Source: Acidobacteriota bacterium
Lineage (GTDB): Bacteria; Acidobacteriota; Terriglobia; Acidiferrales; UBA7541
Direction of reading: 5' to 3'
NCBI GenBank assembly: GCA_013289855.1
Contig: JABCZD010000006.1
Coordinates: 248,001-312,000, forward strand
DNA length: 64,000 bases
Notes under the pieces: model-generated
The model's database searches: none
What the model was told of the DNA's origin: nothing
Seen by the model: the letters and a program-made list of their open reading frames with translations, nothing else
Position numbers and translations under genes: made by a program
Part shown: positions 51,395 through 60,346 of the stretch, piece by piece
Layout: each line of letters starts with the position of its first letter
Numbering within the stretch: position 1 is the stretch's first letter

Positions 51395-52338
51395 TTTTTG
51401 TTTGTTCCCACTGACGCTGTATTTCCCGAAGAATTGGCGCTTGGTTCCACGGAGGCTTCCGGCGGAAAAGCCTGAATGGCGATTCCCGAAGCGTCCGCAA
51501 ATTCCAGCAATTTTGTGCGATCGAATAACAGCGTGCGTCCAGCATCAATGGCCAGCGCGGTAGCGCCGGCACTCTTCATGTGTTCGATGGTGGAAAAGCC
51601 GATGACGGGTACGTCAAAGCGCATGTCCTGGCCCGGTTTGCTGACCTTTATGACCACCAGGGGCTTTCCGCCGCCGCGGCCAGAGGTGATGCGGGCAGCG
51701 CGCGTGATGGTTTCGTCGGTGCCTTCCATGGCTTCCACGGCTACGCAGGCGCCATCGGAGACGACAATGGTTTGGCCAATGTCCATGGCGGAAATTTTTC
51801 TGGCGATGCCCAGGCCGTAGGCGATGTCGGAGGCTTCCTGACTATTCGGAGAGCGCTTCGTCAGCACGCCCGCGGCGGGGACTAGCGGCCGCAGGAACAA
51901 TGTGGAGTCGACCAGATGAATGTGTTCATCTTCCAGAATTTTGGCTACGCCGCCGATGAGCGCGTCGGTGTTTTTTGTGGTGAGCGAAAACAGCAGCTTG
52001 GCGAGCTTCCAGTCCGGCCGGATGGAGCTGAAAATTTTGTTGTGCTTTACCTGGCCGGCCATCACCGCTTGCGTGACGCCTTCCTGATGCAGCAGGTCGA
52101 TGGCTTTACTCAGTTCGCCGAGGCTGACCCAGTGGATACGCTTGGCGCTGGCGGCGAGTTCCGGCGAAGCTTCTTCCTTGATGGCGATGACCGCCATGTC
52201 GATGCCCTGCTGGCGCGCGCCTTCCAGCACCAGAAACGGAAAGCGGCCGTTGCCAGCAATCAAACCCCATCCGGTGGCGGAATGTTTTGTGTCGGCGGTA
52301 GAAATTGCGCTGGGCATGGATGGAGCGGTGAGCGGCAC
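51391..52338 (-). CDS. lpxI: UDP-2,3-diacylglucosamine pyrophosphatase LpxI
   Basis: 315 aa, the DUF1009 family that replaces LpxH in many bacteria. GLIAGNGRFPFLVLEGARQQ starts the N-terminal domain; the C-terminal domain has AYGLGIARKISAMDIGQTIV, DGACVAVEAMEGTDETI and PVIGFSTIEHMKSAGATALA. Makes lipid X and UMP from UDP-diacylglucosamine. Serine-rich tail. Overlaps the oxidoreductase gene by four bases; lpxA ends 1 base upstream. Confidence 0.95.
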   Translation of the reverse strand: MPLTAPSMPSAISTADTKHSATGWGLIAGNGRFPFLVLEGARQQGIDMAVIAIKEEASPELAASAKRIHWVSLGELSKAIDLLHQEGVTQAVMAGQVKHNKIFSSIRPDWKLAKLLFSLTTKNTDALIGGVAKILEDEHIHLVDSTLFLRPLVPAAGVLTKRSPNSQEASDIAYGLGIARKISAMDIGQTIVVSDGACVAVEAMEGTDETITRAARITSGRGGGKPLVVIKVSKPGQDMRFDVPVIGFSTIEHMKSAGATALAIDAGRTLLFDRTKLLEFADASGIAIQAFPPEASVEPSANSSGNTASVGTNKK

Positions 52339-52339
52339 G

Positions 52340-53125
52340 CTATTTGACGATGCCGCGCTCGGCGCTTTCGATGAATTGGATCAGTTCCTGCACATCCGCG
52401 GAGCCGCCCAGAGTTTTCTTCATTTCTTCGAGCGCTTGCGTGGTGTTGAGCTTGGCGCGCAGCAGCAGGCGGTACGCGATCTTCAGGGCGGCGAGGCGCT
52501 CGGCGGAAAAACCTTTGCGTTGCAAGCCGATGGCGTTGATGCCGTAGCTCGTGGTCTGCCGTTCAGTAACCACGCGAGAAAACGGCGGAACGTCTTGCGT
52601 GATGACCGTGGAGGCGCCGATGTACGCGTAGCGGCCGATGCGGCAGAACTGGTGCACCGGCGAGAATGCGCCAACGGTGGCGAAGTCTTCCACGGTGACG
52701 TGTCCGGCGAGCGTGGCGCCGTTGGCGAAAATGGTTTGGTTGCCGACGTGGCAATCGTGGGCCACGTGCGAAGAGGCCATGAACAGGCTGCCGTTGCCGA
52801 TGGTGGTGACGCCGCCGCCGCCCACGGTGCCGCGGCTGACGGTGACATTTTCGCGAAAAGTATTTTCGTTGCCGATGAGCAGGCGCGTTTTCTCGCCGGC
52901 AAATTTCAGATCCTGCGGATCGCCGCCTACAGAGGAGAAGGGATGAAAAATATTTTTGCGGCCGGCGACGGTAGGCCCAGTGATGACCGCGTGCGAATGA
53001 ACGATGCAGCCTTCGCCGAGTTGTACGTCTTCGCCGATCACGGCATACGCGCCAATGGTCACGCTGGTCGCGATTTTTGCGCCGCGGGCGACGCTGGCTT
53101 GTTCGTGAATGGCCTGCGTGGTCAT
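52340..53125 (-). CDS. lpxA: UDP-N-acetylglucosamine acyltransferase
   Basis: 261 aa. First step of lipid A synthesis. The left-handed beta-helix of hexapeptide repeats (VTIGAYAVIGEDVQLGEGCI and following) has the catalytic His in NGATLAGHVTVEDFATVGAFS and the HQFCRIGRYAYIGASTVI loop. The C-terminal helices include INAIGLQRKGFSAERLAALK. It overlaps fabZ by four bases, as in many Gram-negative operons. Confidence 0.96.
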   Translation of the reverse strand: MTTQAIHEQASVARGAKIATSVTIGAYAVIGEDVQLGEGCIVHSHAVITGPTVAGRKNIFHPFSSVGGDPQDLKFAGEKTRLLIGNENTFRENVTVSRGTVGGGGVTTIGNGSLFMASSHVAHDCHVGNQTIFANGATLAGHVTVEDFATVGAFSPVHQFCRIGRYAYIGASTVITQDVPPFSRVVTERQTTSYGINAIGLQRKGFSAERLAALKIAYRLLLRAKLNTTQALEEMKKTLGGSADVQELIQFIESAERGIVK

Positions 53126-53631
53126 TTCAAGACTTTTGCGGATTCGGTCGCGGTGGACTCCGCGGCGGCAGATGAATTGGCGCTGTCAACTGGGGCGTCG
53201 CGGTCAATCATGCGGCACATTAGCGTGGCTTCCGCGCAGAGATTTCCGTCAACGGTGGCGCGGCCTTCGAGTTTGCAAAAATCGCGGCGCCAGGAAACCA
53301 GATTCATTTCGATGCGTAGCTGGTCGCCGGGAACCACCGGGCGGCGAAAGCGCGCGTCGTCCACGGCCACAAAATAAAGCAATTTCTTCTCGCGATCGGG
53401 AACTTCCATCAGGCAGAGCACCCCGCCGGTTTGCGCCATGGCTTCAATGATCAGCACGCCGGGCATCACCGGTTTGCCGGGGAAATGGCCCTGAAAATAG
53501 GATTCGTTGATGCTGACATTCTTGATGCCGACGATGCGCTTGAGCGGTTCGACCTCAAGAATGCCATCCACCATAAGAAATGGATAACGATGGGGAAGAA
53601 GTTTTTGTATGGCTACCGCGTCCATCAGCAT
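53122..53631 (-). CDS. fabZ: 3-hydroxyacyl-ACP dehydratase FabZ
   Basis: 169 aa. Hot-dog fold enzyme removing water in fatty-acid elongation. [20 protein letters not shown] at the N-terminus and the catalytic His49/Glu63 in [25 protein letters not shown] lies 6 nt before the ATG at 53631. The C-terminal 20 residues (Ser/Ala/Thr-rich) are an addition. First gene of the lpx run, with a TATAAT promoter about 70 bp upstream. Confidence 0.95.
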   Translation of the reverse strand: MLMDAVAIQKLLPHRYPFLMVDGILEVEPLKRIVGIKNVSINESYFQGHFPGKPVMPGVLIIEAMAQTGGVLCLMEVPDREKKLLYFVAVDDARFRRPVVPGDQLRIEMNLVSWRRDFCKLEGRATVDGNLCAEATLMCRMIDRDAPVDSANSSAAAESTATESAKVLK

Positions 53632-53696
53632 GCGTCTCTCCTGAAGCGATGCAAGCGCCCCTGTCGCACCTTTGAGAATGGCTTGGCAAACTTCTT

Positions 53697-53702
53697 ATTA
53701 TA
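53697..53702 (-). promoter_or_regulatory. -10 element upstream of fabZ
   Basis: Perfect TATAAT on the minus strand, about 65 bp before the fabZ ATG. A good -35 is not visible at 17 bp (CGCAAA). It is the likely start of the fabZ-lpxA-lpxI-Gfo-tonB transcript. Confidence 0.45.
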
Positions 53703-53735
53703 TGCGAACTGGCGCAAGATTTGCGAGACGGTTTG

Positions 53736-53815
53736 GTAGCCCAGGCACTCTTGCCTGTGCTGCGACTGCTACCCTGTCCTCGAACCCAGCGCACAGGCAA
53801 GAGTGCCTGGGCTAC
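53736..53815. repeat. Near-perfect inverted doublet of the CACAGGC palindrome
   Basis: GTAGCCCAGGCACTCTTGCC then TGTGCT at 53736-53761, and its inverse at 53790-53815; 25 of 26 positions match with a 28-bp loop. It is the best copy of the doublet seen at 7771-7904. It lies between divergent fabZ and the M20 peptidase gene. Confidence 0.85.
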
Positions 53816-53869
53816 TAGGGCGTCCGGACCCTTGCCGCGGGCAGCGAGCGTTGCTAGCATCGACGGCGC

Positions 53870-55066
53870 ATGCCGGACAGCATCAATGCAAAAAATCTGT
53901 TAAAGAAGTTGCGGGCGCAAACTCCCGAGATGCTGGCCTGTTTGCGACGATTCGTGGAGTGCGAGTCTCCAAGCCTGGAGAAAGCGGCTGCGGATCGCTG
54001 CTGCGCGTTGATTACAAAAGAATGGCGCGCTGCGGGCGCTCACGTGGAACGCGTGCCGAACGCGAAGCGCGGCGATCACTTGCGCATCGTGTGGCAGCCG
54101 CGTGAAGCGCGCGCGATGCGCTCAACAGACCAACTGCTCGTGCTGGGACACTACGACACGGTTTACGCGTCCGGCTCACTCCGCCGCATGCCGTTTCGCG
54201 TGAAAGGCGGAAAGGCGTTCGGGCCGGGCGTCTTTGATATGAAGGCCGGGATCGTGCAGGCGCTATTCGCATTTCGCGCACTGCAGGAATTGCAAGCCGC
54301 CTCCGCGAGCTCATCCCAGTCGAAGCTGCGGAAGCGCGTAGTTTTTCTGTGGACTTCGGACGAAGAAATTGGCAGCGGGACCTCGCGCAAATTGCTGGAG
54401 GCGGAGGCGCGACGCAGTGAAGCGGTCTTTGTACTGGAGCCGGCATTTGGCGCACGCGGCTTGCTAAAGACTTCGCGCAAAGGCGTCGGCGAAGTGGAAT
54501 TGATTGTGCGCGGACGCGCCTCGCACGTAGGTCTAGCCCCTCATGATGGCGTAAACGCCATTCACGAGTTGGCGCTGCAAATTTCGCGCGTGGAAACATG
54601 GAACGATCTAAAGCGCGGCATCAGCGTCAACGCGGACATCGTCGAAGGCGGCACGCGAACGAATGTGATTGCAGATCGCGCCCGCGCAGTTTTTGATTTG
54701 CGCGCGCTGAGCGTTGCGGACATGCGGCGAATCGAAGAGCGTCTGCGCGAATTGCGGCCGTTCAATCGCCGCGCGAAACTAGAAATAAGCGGAGGCTTCG
54801 ACCGCCCACCACTCGAGCGAAAAATGAGCGCAGCCTTGTTCGCGCGAACCAAGACGATCGCTGACGAGCTCGGCATCGACCTGGGCGAATGCTGCGCAGG
54901 CGGCGGCTCCGACGGCAACCTTACGGCAGCGCTTGGCGTGCCAACGCTCGATGGTCTGGGCGCTGTCGGCGACGGCGCACATTCCCCGGGTGAACACATC
55001 GTCGTATCGAAAATGGCTGAGCGCACGGCTCTAACCGCGCGAATCTTGTACCAGAGCTCAAACTGA
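53870..55066 (+). CDS. M20-family metallopeptidase (carboxypeptidase G2-like)
   Basis: 398 aa. LLVLGHYDTVYASGS (His ligand and Asp), AFGPGVFDMKAGIVQALFAF (bridging Asp), VVFLWTSDEEIGSGTSRKLL (Glu-Glu), FVLEPAF and the end GVPTLDGLGAVGDGAHSPGEH (last His). The dimerisation domain lies in the middle (SRKGVGEVELIVRGRASHVG). It lacks a signal peptide, so cytoplasmic. Similar to glutamate carboxypeptidases; substrate unknown. Confidence 0.92.
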   Translation: MPDSINAKNLLKKLRAQTPEMLACLRRFVECESPSLEKAAADRCCALITKEWRAAGAHVERVPNAKRGDHLRIVWQPREARAMRSTDQLLVLGHYDTVYASGSLRRMPFRVKGGKAFGPGVFDMKAGIVQALFAFRALQELQAASASSSQSKLRKRVVFLWTSDEEIGSGTSRKLLEAEARRSEAVFVLEPAFGARGLLKTSRKGVGEVELIVRGRASHVGLAPHDGVNAIHELALQISRVETWNDLKRGISVNADIVEGGTRTNVIADRARAVFDLRALSVADMRRIEERLRELRPFNRRAKLEISGGFDRPPLERKMSAALFARTKTIADELGIDLGECCAGGGSDGNLTAALGVPTLDGLGAVGDGAHSPGEHIVVSKMAERTALTARILYQSSN

Positions 55067-55100
55067 TCAAAGCACTGTTCAAAAATAAGCAGTCGGCAGC

Positions 55101-55130
55101 GGGAACTTTTGCACTATCCGCGGCCTCTAT
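55101..55130 (+). promoter_or_regulatory. ECF sigma-type promoter candidate for the DUF4349 gene
   Basis: GGGAACTTTTGC resembles the ECF (sigma-E-like) -35 GGAACTT; 17 bp further is TCTATC, a possible -10. The ATG at 55181 is 50 bp downstream. The identical 13 bp CGGGAACTTTTGC at 37158 strengthens the idea of a real element. Confidence 0.4.
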
Positions 55131-55180
55131 CTCTCAGCGCTGCAAGAGCGAGCGTAGGAACGCAGCGATAAGAGGGGGCC

Positions 55181-56092
55181 ATGGTCGAAACCAATAAACG
55201 TCGTTCCCTGGCAAAACGAATCGCATTGGTGGTCGGTGGATTCATTGTGTTTACGCTGCTCTTCGCTGTCGCGTGCCGGATTGCGGTCGAGCAATTATTT
55301 CGTGGCATCGAATCCTCGCGCTCGACTGGGCTGTCGTCCGGTTGGGATACTCGGGCGATGTGGGGCGACGTTGGCTCCTCAGGTGGATACCAGTTGGGAA
55401 GCGGACGCTGGATTTCTCGCAATGCGGACCTGCGCTTGCAAACGGATGCTTTTGAGCGCGGCCGCACCAGTGTTAATCAGATCGCGGCAGCGCACCACGG
55501 TTTTCTCGAACATCTCGCGACCGAAAGCCGCACCGGGCGAGGGCGCGTGCTATCGGCGACGGTGTCCGTTCCAGCGACAGAATTTGATGTAGCTCTGGCA
55601 GATCTGAAGAAACTAGGTCGCGTAGAAGCGATGGCCGAAGGCGGAGAAGATTCTGCAGTGAAACTGGAAAACGCCGCGCGAAACGTCGAAGCGACAAAGA
55701 TTACGCTGGAACGATTGCAAAACCTGCAGCGCGATCGCAAAGGGCAACTGCACGATGCGCTGGAAGTCGAGAAAGAAATTGCACAAACGGATTCGGCGGT
55801 TCGCGAGGCCATTCGGCAGAGGGACAATTTGCTTTCCACGGTCGCTCAAGCGCACATCCAATTGACTTTGCTGGAGGATTTTCGAGCGCCGCTGGAGGCT
55901 CGCTTCGGCGGAGCGTGGCTCGGTATTCGGAATTCAATCATAGAAGGAGTTAGCACGACGCTCTCATCGTTGACCACGATGTTCGGCATGGCTTTTGAAT
56001 ACGGACTGCCCATTGCTTTCTGGTGCCTTATTCTGTTTTGGCCGGGTAAGGCTGCTTGGCGGCACTTGCGAGCGAGAAGCGCAGCCGTCTAG
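55181..56092 (+). CDS. DUF4349 membrane protein
   Basis: 303 aa. An N-terminal helix (IALVVGGFIVFTLLFAVACR) anchors it. The conserved region RNADLRLQTDAFERGRTSVN, then GFLEHLATESRTGRGRVLSA and VSVPATEFDVALADLKKLGR, is the DUF4349 signature, followed by a long coiled coil (about 170-240). A second membrane helix lies near the end (FEYGLPIAFWCLILFWPGKA). Family function is not known; it is often tied to envelope stress. Confidence 0.9.
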   Translation: MVETNKRRSLAKRIALVVGGFIVFTLLFAVACRIAVEQLFRGIESSRSTGLSSGWDTRAMWGDVGSSGGYQLGSGRWISRNADLRLQTDAFERGRTSVNQIAAAHHGFLEHLATESRTGRGRVLSATVSVPATEFDVALADLKKLGRVEAMAEGGEDSAVKLENAARNVEATKITLERLQNLQRDRKGQLHDALEVEKEIAQTDSAVREAIRQRDNLLSTVAQAHIQLTLLEDFRAPLEARFGGAWLGIRNSIIEGVSTTLSSLTTMFGMAFEYGLPIAFWCLILFWPGKAAWRHLRARSAAV

Positions 56093-57630
56093 TGCACGTA
56101 ATTTTTGCGCAGATACTCCGCGGTGGATTGCGAGACGTCGGCGTAATCGCTATGCAACACTTCGCGAAGCGCGGCTTCAGTAGGCTGGCCCGCGCCGATG
56201 CGGTCCAGGATGCGCTCGATGTCGCTCATGCCGTCGCTTTCGACGATGTATTCGATATTGGCGAGGGCCCAAGCGTAGGCGTAAGCCGCCTGATCGCTAT
56301 TCAAACTCATCCATGAGCCTTCCAGATGTCCTAGCGCGGCGGCGTGACCGTCCGCGTAAATTTGCGTTAGCGTGGCGGCGTTTTCGCTGCTGCGCTGACC
56401 TTCCATCCATTGCGCCAAGCCTTCCTGAATCCACGTGGGCGCGCGGCCGCGCGTTTTCTGCCCCACGAAGCTGTGCGTCAATTCGTGTTTCAACACGCGG
56501 GAAAGTTCCGGCGTCACAGCAGTCAGTCCCTGCACCGGCACGCGGATGCGGCCATCGTTGAGCGCACCGACCCATCCGGGCGCCTTGGTAATGTCCGCGA
56601 AAGCTTGCTGGGTGTAGAGAATTACGCCGATAGGATCCGGCGGCGTAAAGTTCAGTTCCGATTCGATGGCGGCGAAATGCATTTCGAGGGTGCGCAGCAC
56701 GTCGCGCGCCAGCGCGGGTTCAGCGGTGCCGCTGTATTTCAGCGTGAAGTGCGCGCTTTCGTTTTCTTTGTAGCTTTCTTCTTCCTGCTTGTCGCGCATC
56801 GCTTTATCGAGCGCGGCTTGCACTTCTGGATCGGGACGCAGCGCCAGCGAGCGCTTCCACTCGTTCACGGCCTGATCCATTTTGTTCATGCCGTAGTAGG
56901 ACCAGCCGGCAAGTTTGGGGATATCGGGATTGTCAGGCGCGGTGCGGCGGGCGCGTTCCAGATACTCGAGCGATTGCGTGTACTCGCTGCGGCGCAAATG
57001 CAAATACGCGACGTTCATCAGCAGCACGGGTTCCTGGGGCGCGTAGGTGAGCGCGGTGCGTTCATCGGCGAGCGCGCGCTCCATGTCCCCATGCGCCAGC
57101 TCAAACATGGCGGCGGCGTGATGCGCGACGGCGGCGGGAACTTCCGCCGAGGTGCCTCCGGTGCGCGCCTGGCCTTCGAGCTTGGCGATGTACACGCGAT
57201 CGACCGCGCCATCGTGCACAGCGAGCTGCGCGATTTCGCTGCCGCCCGCGGACGGCTCGATGGCGGGAGGGGTGATGGCCAGGTTGGCGGCATCGGCCCC
57301 GGGAGCACCGGGCATGGCTACGGAGCCACCCTTTTCAATGTGGTCGACGATGGACTTGGGCAGGCTGAGCTCACCCGCGGAGGTTTCGTATTTGATCTTG
57401 TCGCCGGCTTCGACCACGTTGAGCGCGGTGATGCGGCGGCCGTTCTTGAGGACGATGGTGTCGGCGGAGGCTGGCTCGACGGCGAACGACACGGCAAAAA
57501 TCGCGGCTAACGCGACGGCCGGAAGCCTCGTTCGGACCGCGGCGGCGGCATGCGTCAGAACCACCATTGCGGCGCGGGCTGCGTCTAAAGATAGCAGTAG
57601 CGAGCCGGGCCGCAGTGTCGAAGGTCGCAT
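56089..57630 (-). CDS. TPR protein with MA-like metallopeptidase domain
   Basis: 513 aa. A signal-like segment (ALAAIFAVSFAVEPASA) is followed by a small domain with TIVLKNGRRITALNVVEAGD then KIKYETSAGELSLPKSIVDH (a common N-terminal module in acidobacterial TPR proteins, in my experience). TPR repeats follow (about 170-280). The C-terminal zinc domain has H382-E-L-T-H386 in SRVLKHELTHSFVGQKTRGR and the second part WIQEGLAQWMEG. Exported peptidase of the MA clan (Peptidase_MA_2-like). The end overlaps DUF4349 by 4 bases in the opposite orientation. Confidence 0.85.
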   Translation of the reverse strand: MRPSTLRPGSLLLSLDAARAAMVVLTHAAAAVRTRLPAVALAAIFAVSFAVEPASADTIVLKNGRRITALNVVEAGDKIKYETSAGELSLPKSIVDHIEKGGSVAMPGAPGADAANLAITPPAIEPSAGGSEIAQLAVHDGAVDRVYIAKLEGQARTGGTSAEVPAAVAHHAAAMFELAHGDMERALADERTALTYAPQEPVLLMNVAYLHLRRSEYTQSLEYLERARRTAPDNPDIPKLAGWSYYGMNKMDQAVNEWKRSLALRPDPEVQAALDKAMRDKQEEESYKENESAHFTLKYSGTAEPALARDVLRTLEMHFAAIESELNFTPPDPIGVILYTQQAFADITKAPGWVGALNDGRIRVPVQGLTAVTPELSRVLKHELTHSFVGQKTRGRAPTWIQEGLAQWMEGQRSSENAATLTQIYADGHAAALGHLEGSWMSLNSDQAAYAYAWALANIEYIVESDGMSDIERILDRIGAGQPTEAALREVLHSDYADVSQSTAEYLRKNYVH

Positions 57631-57709
57631 CTCACCATTCTAATGCGCTGCGGCAGGCAAACCGCCGATGAGCTTGTTCCGCATTGCCGAAAGTGACTAC
57701 ACTCGCGCG

Positions 57710-60238
57710 ATGAGTTGGCTGACCAAGCGCGCCATGATGCTGGTTTTGTGCGCATTTGCCAGCACGCAATTTCCGAGCGTCCACGCGCAATCCCAGGGCG
57801 CACCCGAAGAACGCGAGCCTCACAAACTATACGATGCGCTCAACGCGCTGCGCGTCGATCCCGCCACGGTGTATAGCGTGGAGGCGGAAAATCGCATCCG
57901 GCTGCGGCGCGGCGACGCCACCTTGGCTTTTGACGAAGGCAAGCTGGGGTTCTTCGTCGCGCTGGACGGCCGCATCACGGGAGCGGTCTTCGCGGGACGC
58001 GGGCACGCGCTGGCCGCGCCACGCGACCCGGTGGAAAAGCAACAAATGGCGCGGTTCCTCGATGCTTCGGTGCTTGACGAGGATTTTACCTCAGCGTACC
58101 TAAGATTCACGGACGGGACCGCGGAGGAATTGCTGGCGGAACTCCGCGACAGTAAATTGACGGCGCAGAACGATCCCGGCTTCGCGGAGCGCTGGAAGTC
58201 GCCGCTGGCGTTACTGAACAACGCGCAAAGCCTTCGGGTAATGAACGGGCTGATCGCGCAAAATCCCAAACCATATTTTTACGCCGACGTCGATGGCGTG
58301 GTGACTGGGCCTTTCGATGTGTTCTACGATCTGCAGCGCCAAGAACCGTTTTTGCTGGGGCAGTTGCGGCGGAGCAGCGGTCGGAACGCGGGCGGGCCGT
58401 TTTACGACGTCTGGGTTTCTTACGTGCTACCGGGCGACGCCGGAGCAAAAGCTGCGTTTCACGCACTGAACTATACGATCGATACCACCATCGACCCAAA
58501 CAACGCGCAGGAAGGCTCGGCTACCGTCGAGATTCAGGCGGCTGCGGACGGCGAACGTCTGCTGGCATTTGAACTTGCGCGGGCGTTGAACGTCGACCGC
58601 GTCAGCGATCTTTCGGCGACTTCTTCTTCGACAAATTCGGAGCAGGAGGCGCCGGTGGCATTTTTCCAGAACGAAGGTTTGAGCGCCCGCGCGCTCAACG
58701 AGCACGGACAAGATTCACTTTTCGTGGTGCTGCCGCGCGCGGCTCACGCGGGCGAGCGATTCCGTCTCCATTTTCATTATCGCGGAAACGTAATTGCGGA
58801 CGCCGGCAACGGCGTGCTGGTGGTCGGCGCGCGAGACAGTTGGTATCCACATCTAGGCGACGCGGCGGATTTCGCGCGCTACGACCTGACCATGCGCTGG
58901 CCGCGCAAAATGCAGTTGGTCGCCACCGGCACGAAACTCGACGAGCACGTGGACGGCGAATACCGCGTCGGACGATGGCACACCGACAATCCCGTGTCCG
59001 TGGCGGGATTCAATCTTGGAGACTATGCATCGGCATCCGTGGCGGACACGAACTATTCCGTGGAGGTGTATGCCAACCGTCAATTGGAACAATCGTTGCG
59101 CCGGCGATTGCAGCCCGCGCCGGGCATCTTCGACGAGGCGCCGGGAATCGGGAGCGCGGCCAGCGCAGAAGGCGGCAGATTTTCTGGCGGACATCTTGCC
59201 GAGGCGCCACCGACGCCCAGCCCAGCTGACGCGCTGCGAGACCTTGGCAAAGAGATCGAGACGTGCATTCGGTTTTACGAAAAATTCAGCGGGCCATTTC
59301 CTTTTCGTTCGTTGAGTGTTTCGCAAATCCCGGGCAACTTCGGACAGGGTTGGCCGGGGCTGCTGTACCTCTCGACGTATTCGTATCTTTCGCCGGAAGT
59401 GCAGCGCGCGGCGGGACTTTCTGTCAGCGGCCAGGAGCACTTTACGGAACTGGTGCCCTATCACGAAGTGGCGCACCAATGGTGGGGCAACGTGGTGGGC
59501 TGGTCGAGTTATCGCGATCAATGGATCAACGAAGCCATCGCCAGTTATCTGGCGCTGATGTTCGCGGACACGCGCGGGCGTCAGGAGCATGAACTGCGCG
59601 TGTGGCTGGAACGCTTTCGCAAATCTTTGCTGACCAAACCGGAAAACGGCGGCGAGGATGCCGCGGAAAGCGGAGCGTTGACGCTAGGATTGCGGCTGGA
59701 CTCTTCGAAAGCGCCGCGCGATTACGACGTGATGATCTACAGCAAAGGCAGCTGGGTGATGCACATGATTCGCGAAATGCTGCGGCAGCCCACGGCCAAG
59801 GATCCCGACGCGCGCTTCACGCAGCTGTTGCAGACGCTGACCACGAAATATGCGTACCGCGCGCTGTCCACCGAAGATCTGCAAAAAGAAGTGGAAGCGG
59901 TGATGACGCCGGCCATGGACCTGGAAGGCGGGCGTTCCATGGAATGGTTTTTTGACGAATGGATTCGCGGCACGGGAATTCCGCGCTATCACGTGGAATT
60001 CAATACCCGCGCCACGGACAAAGGTTTTGTGGTGCGCGGCGCGCTGGCGCAGGAAGGCGTGCCACGCTCGTTTATCGCTCCGGTACCGCTGTACGCCACC
60101 ACGGCGACGGGTCATCGGGTTTTTCTGGGCACGGTGACGGCGGAAGGAGCGAAGACGGCGTTTCATTTCACTACGCCGACCGCGCCACGGAAAATTCTTA
60201 TTGATCCGGAGATGACGCTGCTCTGCGTCAGTGAATAA
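57710..60238 (+). CDS. Exported M1-family aminopeptidase
   Basis: 842 aa from MSWLTKRAMMLVLCAFASTQ then FPSVHAQ, a signal peptide; an ATG 14 codons earlier is also in frame. An N-terminal domain of about 230 residues precedes the M1 fold. Zinc motif H585-E-V-A-H589 in ELVPYHEVAHQWWGNVVGWS, with the third ligand in WINEAIASYLALMFA. Instead of the GAMEN exopeptidase loop the sequence near the usual place is QIPGNFGQGWPGLLYLS, so it belongs to the divergent M1 group. Confidence 0.9.
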   Translation: MSWLTKRAMMLVLCAFASTQFPSVHAQSQGAPEEREPHKLYDALNALRVDPATVYSVEAENRIRLRRGDATLAFDEGKLGFFVALDGRITGAVFAGRGHALAAPRDPVEKQQMARFLDASVLDEDFTSAYLRFTDGTAEELLAELRDSKLTAQNDPGFAERWKSPLALLNNAQSLRVMNGLIAQNPKPYFYADVDGVVTGPFDVFYDLQRQEPFLLGQLRRSSGRNAGGPFYDVWVSYVLPGDAGAKAAFHALNYTIDTTIDPNNAQEGSATVEIQAAADGERLLAFELARALNVDRVSDLSATSSSTNSEQEAPVAFFQNEGLSARALNEHGQDSLFVVLPRAAHAGERFRLHFHYRGNVIADAGNGVLVVGARDSWYPHLGDAADFARYDLTMRWPRKMQLVATGTKLDEHVDGEYRVGRWHTDNPVSVAGFNLGDYASASVADTNYSVEVYANRQLEQSLRRRLQPAPGIFDEAPGIGSAASAEGGRFSGGHLAEAPPTPSPADALRDLGKEIETCIRFYEKFSGPFPFRSLSVSQIPGNFGQGWPGLLYLSTYSYLSPEVQRAAGLSVSGQEHFTELVPYHEVAHQWWGNVVGWSSYRDQWINEAIASYLALMFADTRGRQEHELRVWLERFRKSLLTKPENGGEDAAESGALTLGLRLDSSKAPRDYDVMIYSKGSWVMHMIREMLRQPTAKDPDARFTQLLQTLTTKYAYRALSTEDLQKEVEAVMTPAMDLEGGRSMEWFFDEWIRGTGIPRYHVEFNTRATDKGFVVRGALAQEGVPRSFIAPVPLYATTATGHRVFLGTVTAEGAKTAFHFTTPTAPRKILIDPEMTLLCVSE

Positions 60239-60346
60239 CGCAAGCAAGACGCTCACAGATTGGTTGCGCGGGCGCTGCAACAACCGTTGAAAACAAGGCT
60301 CCTATGGGCAATCCATCGAGCCAGGAAGAACCGCGCCGTTGCAAAG

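Noticed and set aside
56410..57510. 366-codon plus-strand frame opposite the MA-like peptidase
   Set aside because: Antisense shadow; the minus-strand gene has signal peptide, TPRs and HELTH.
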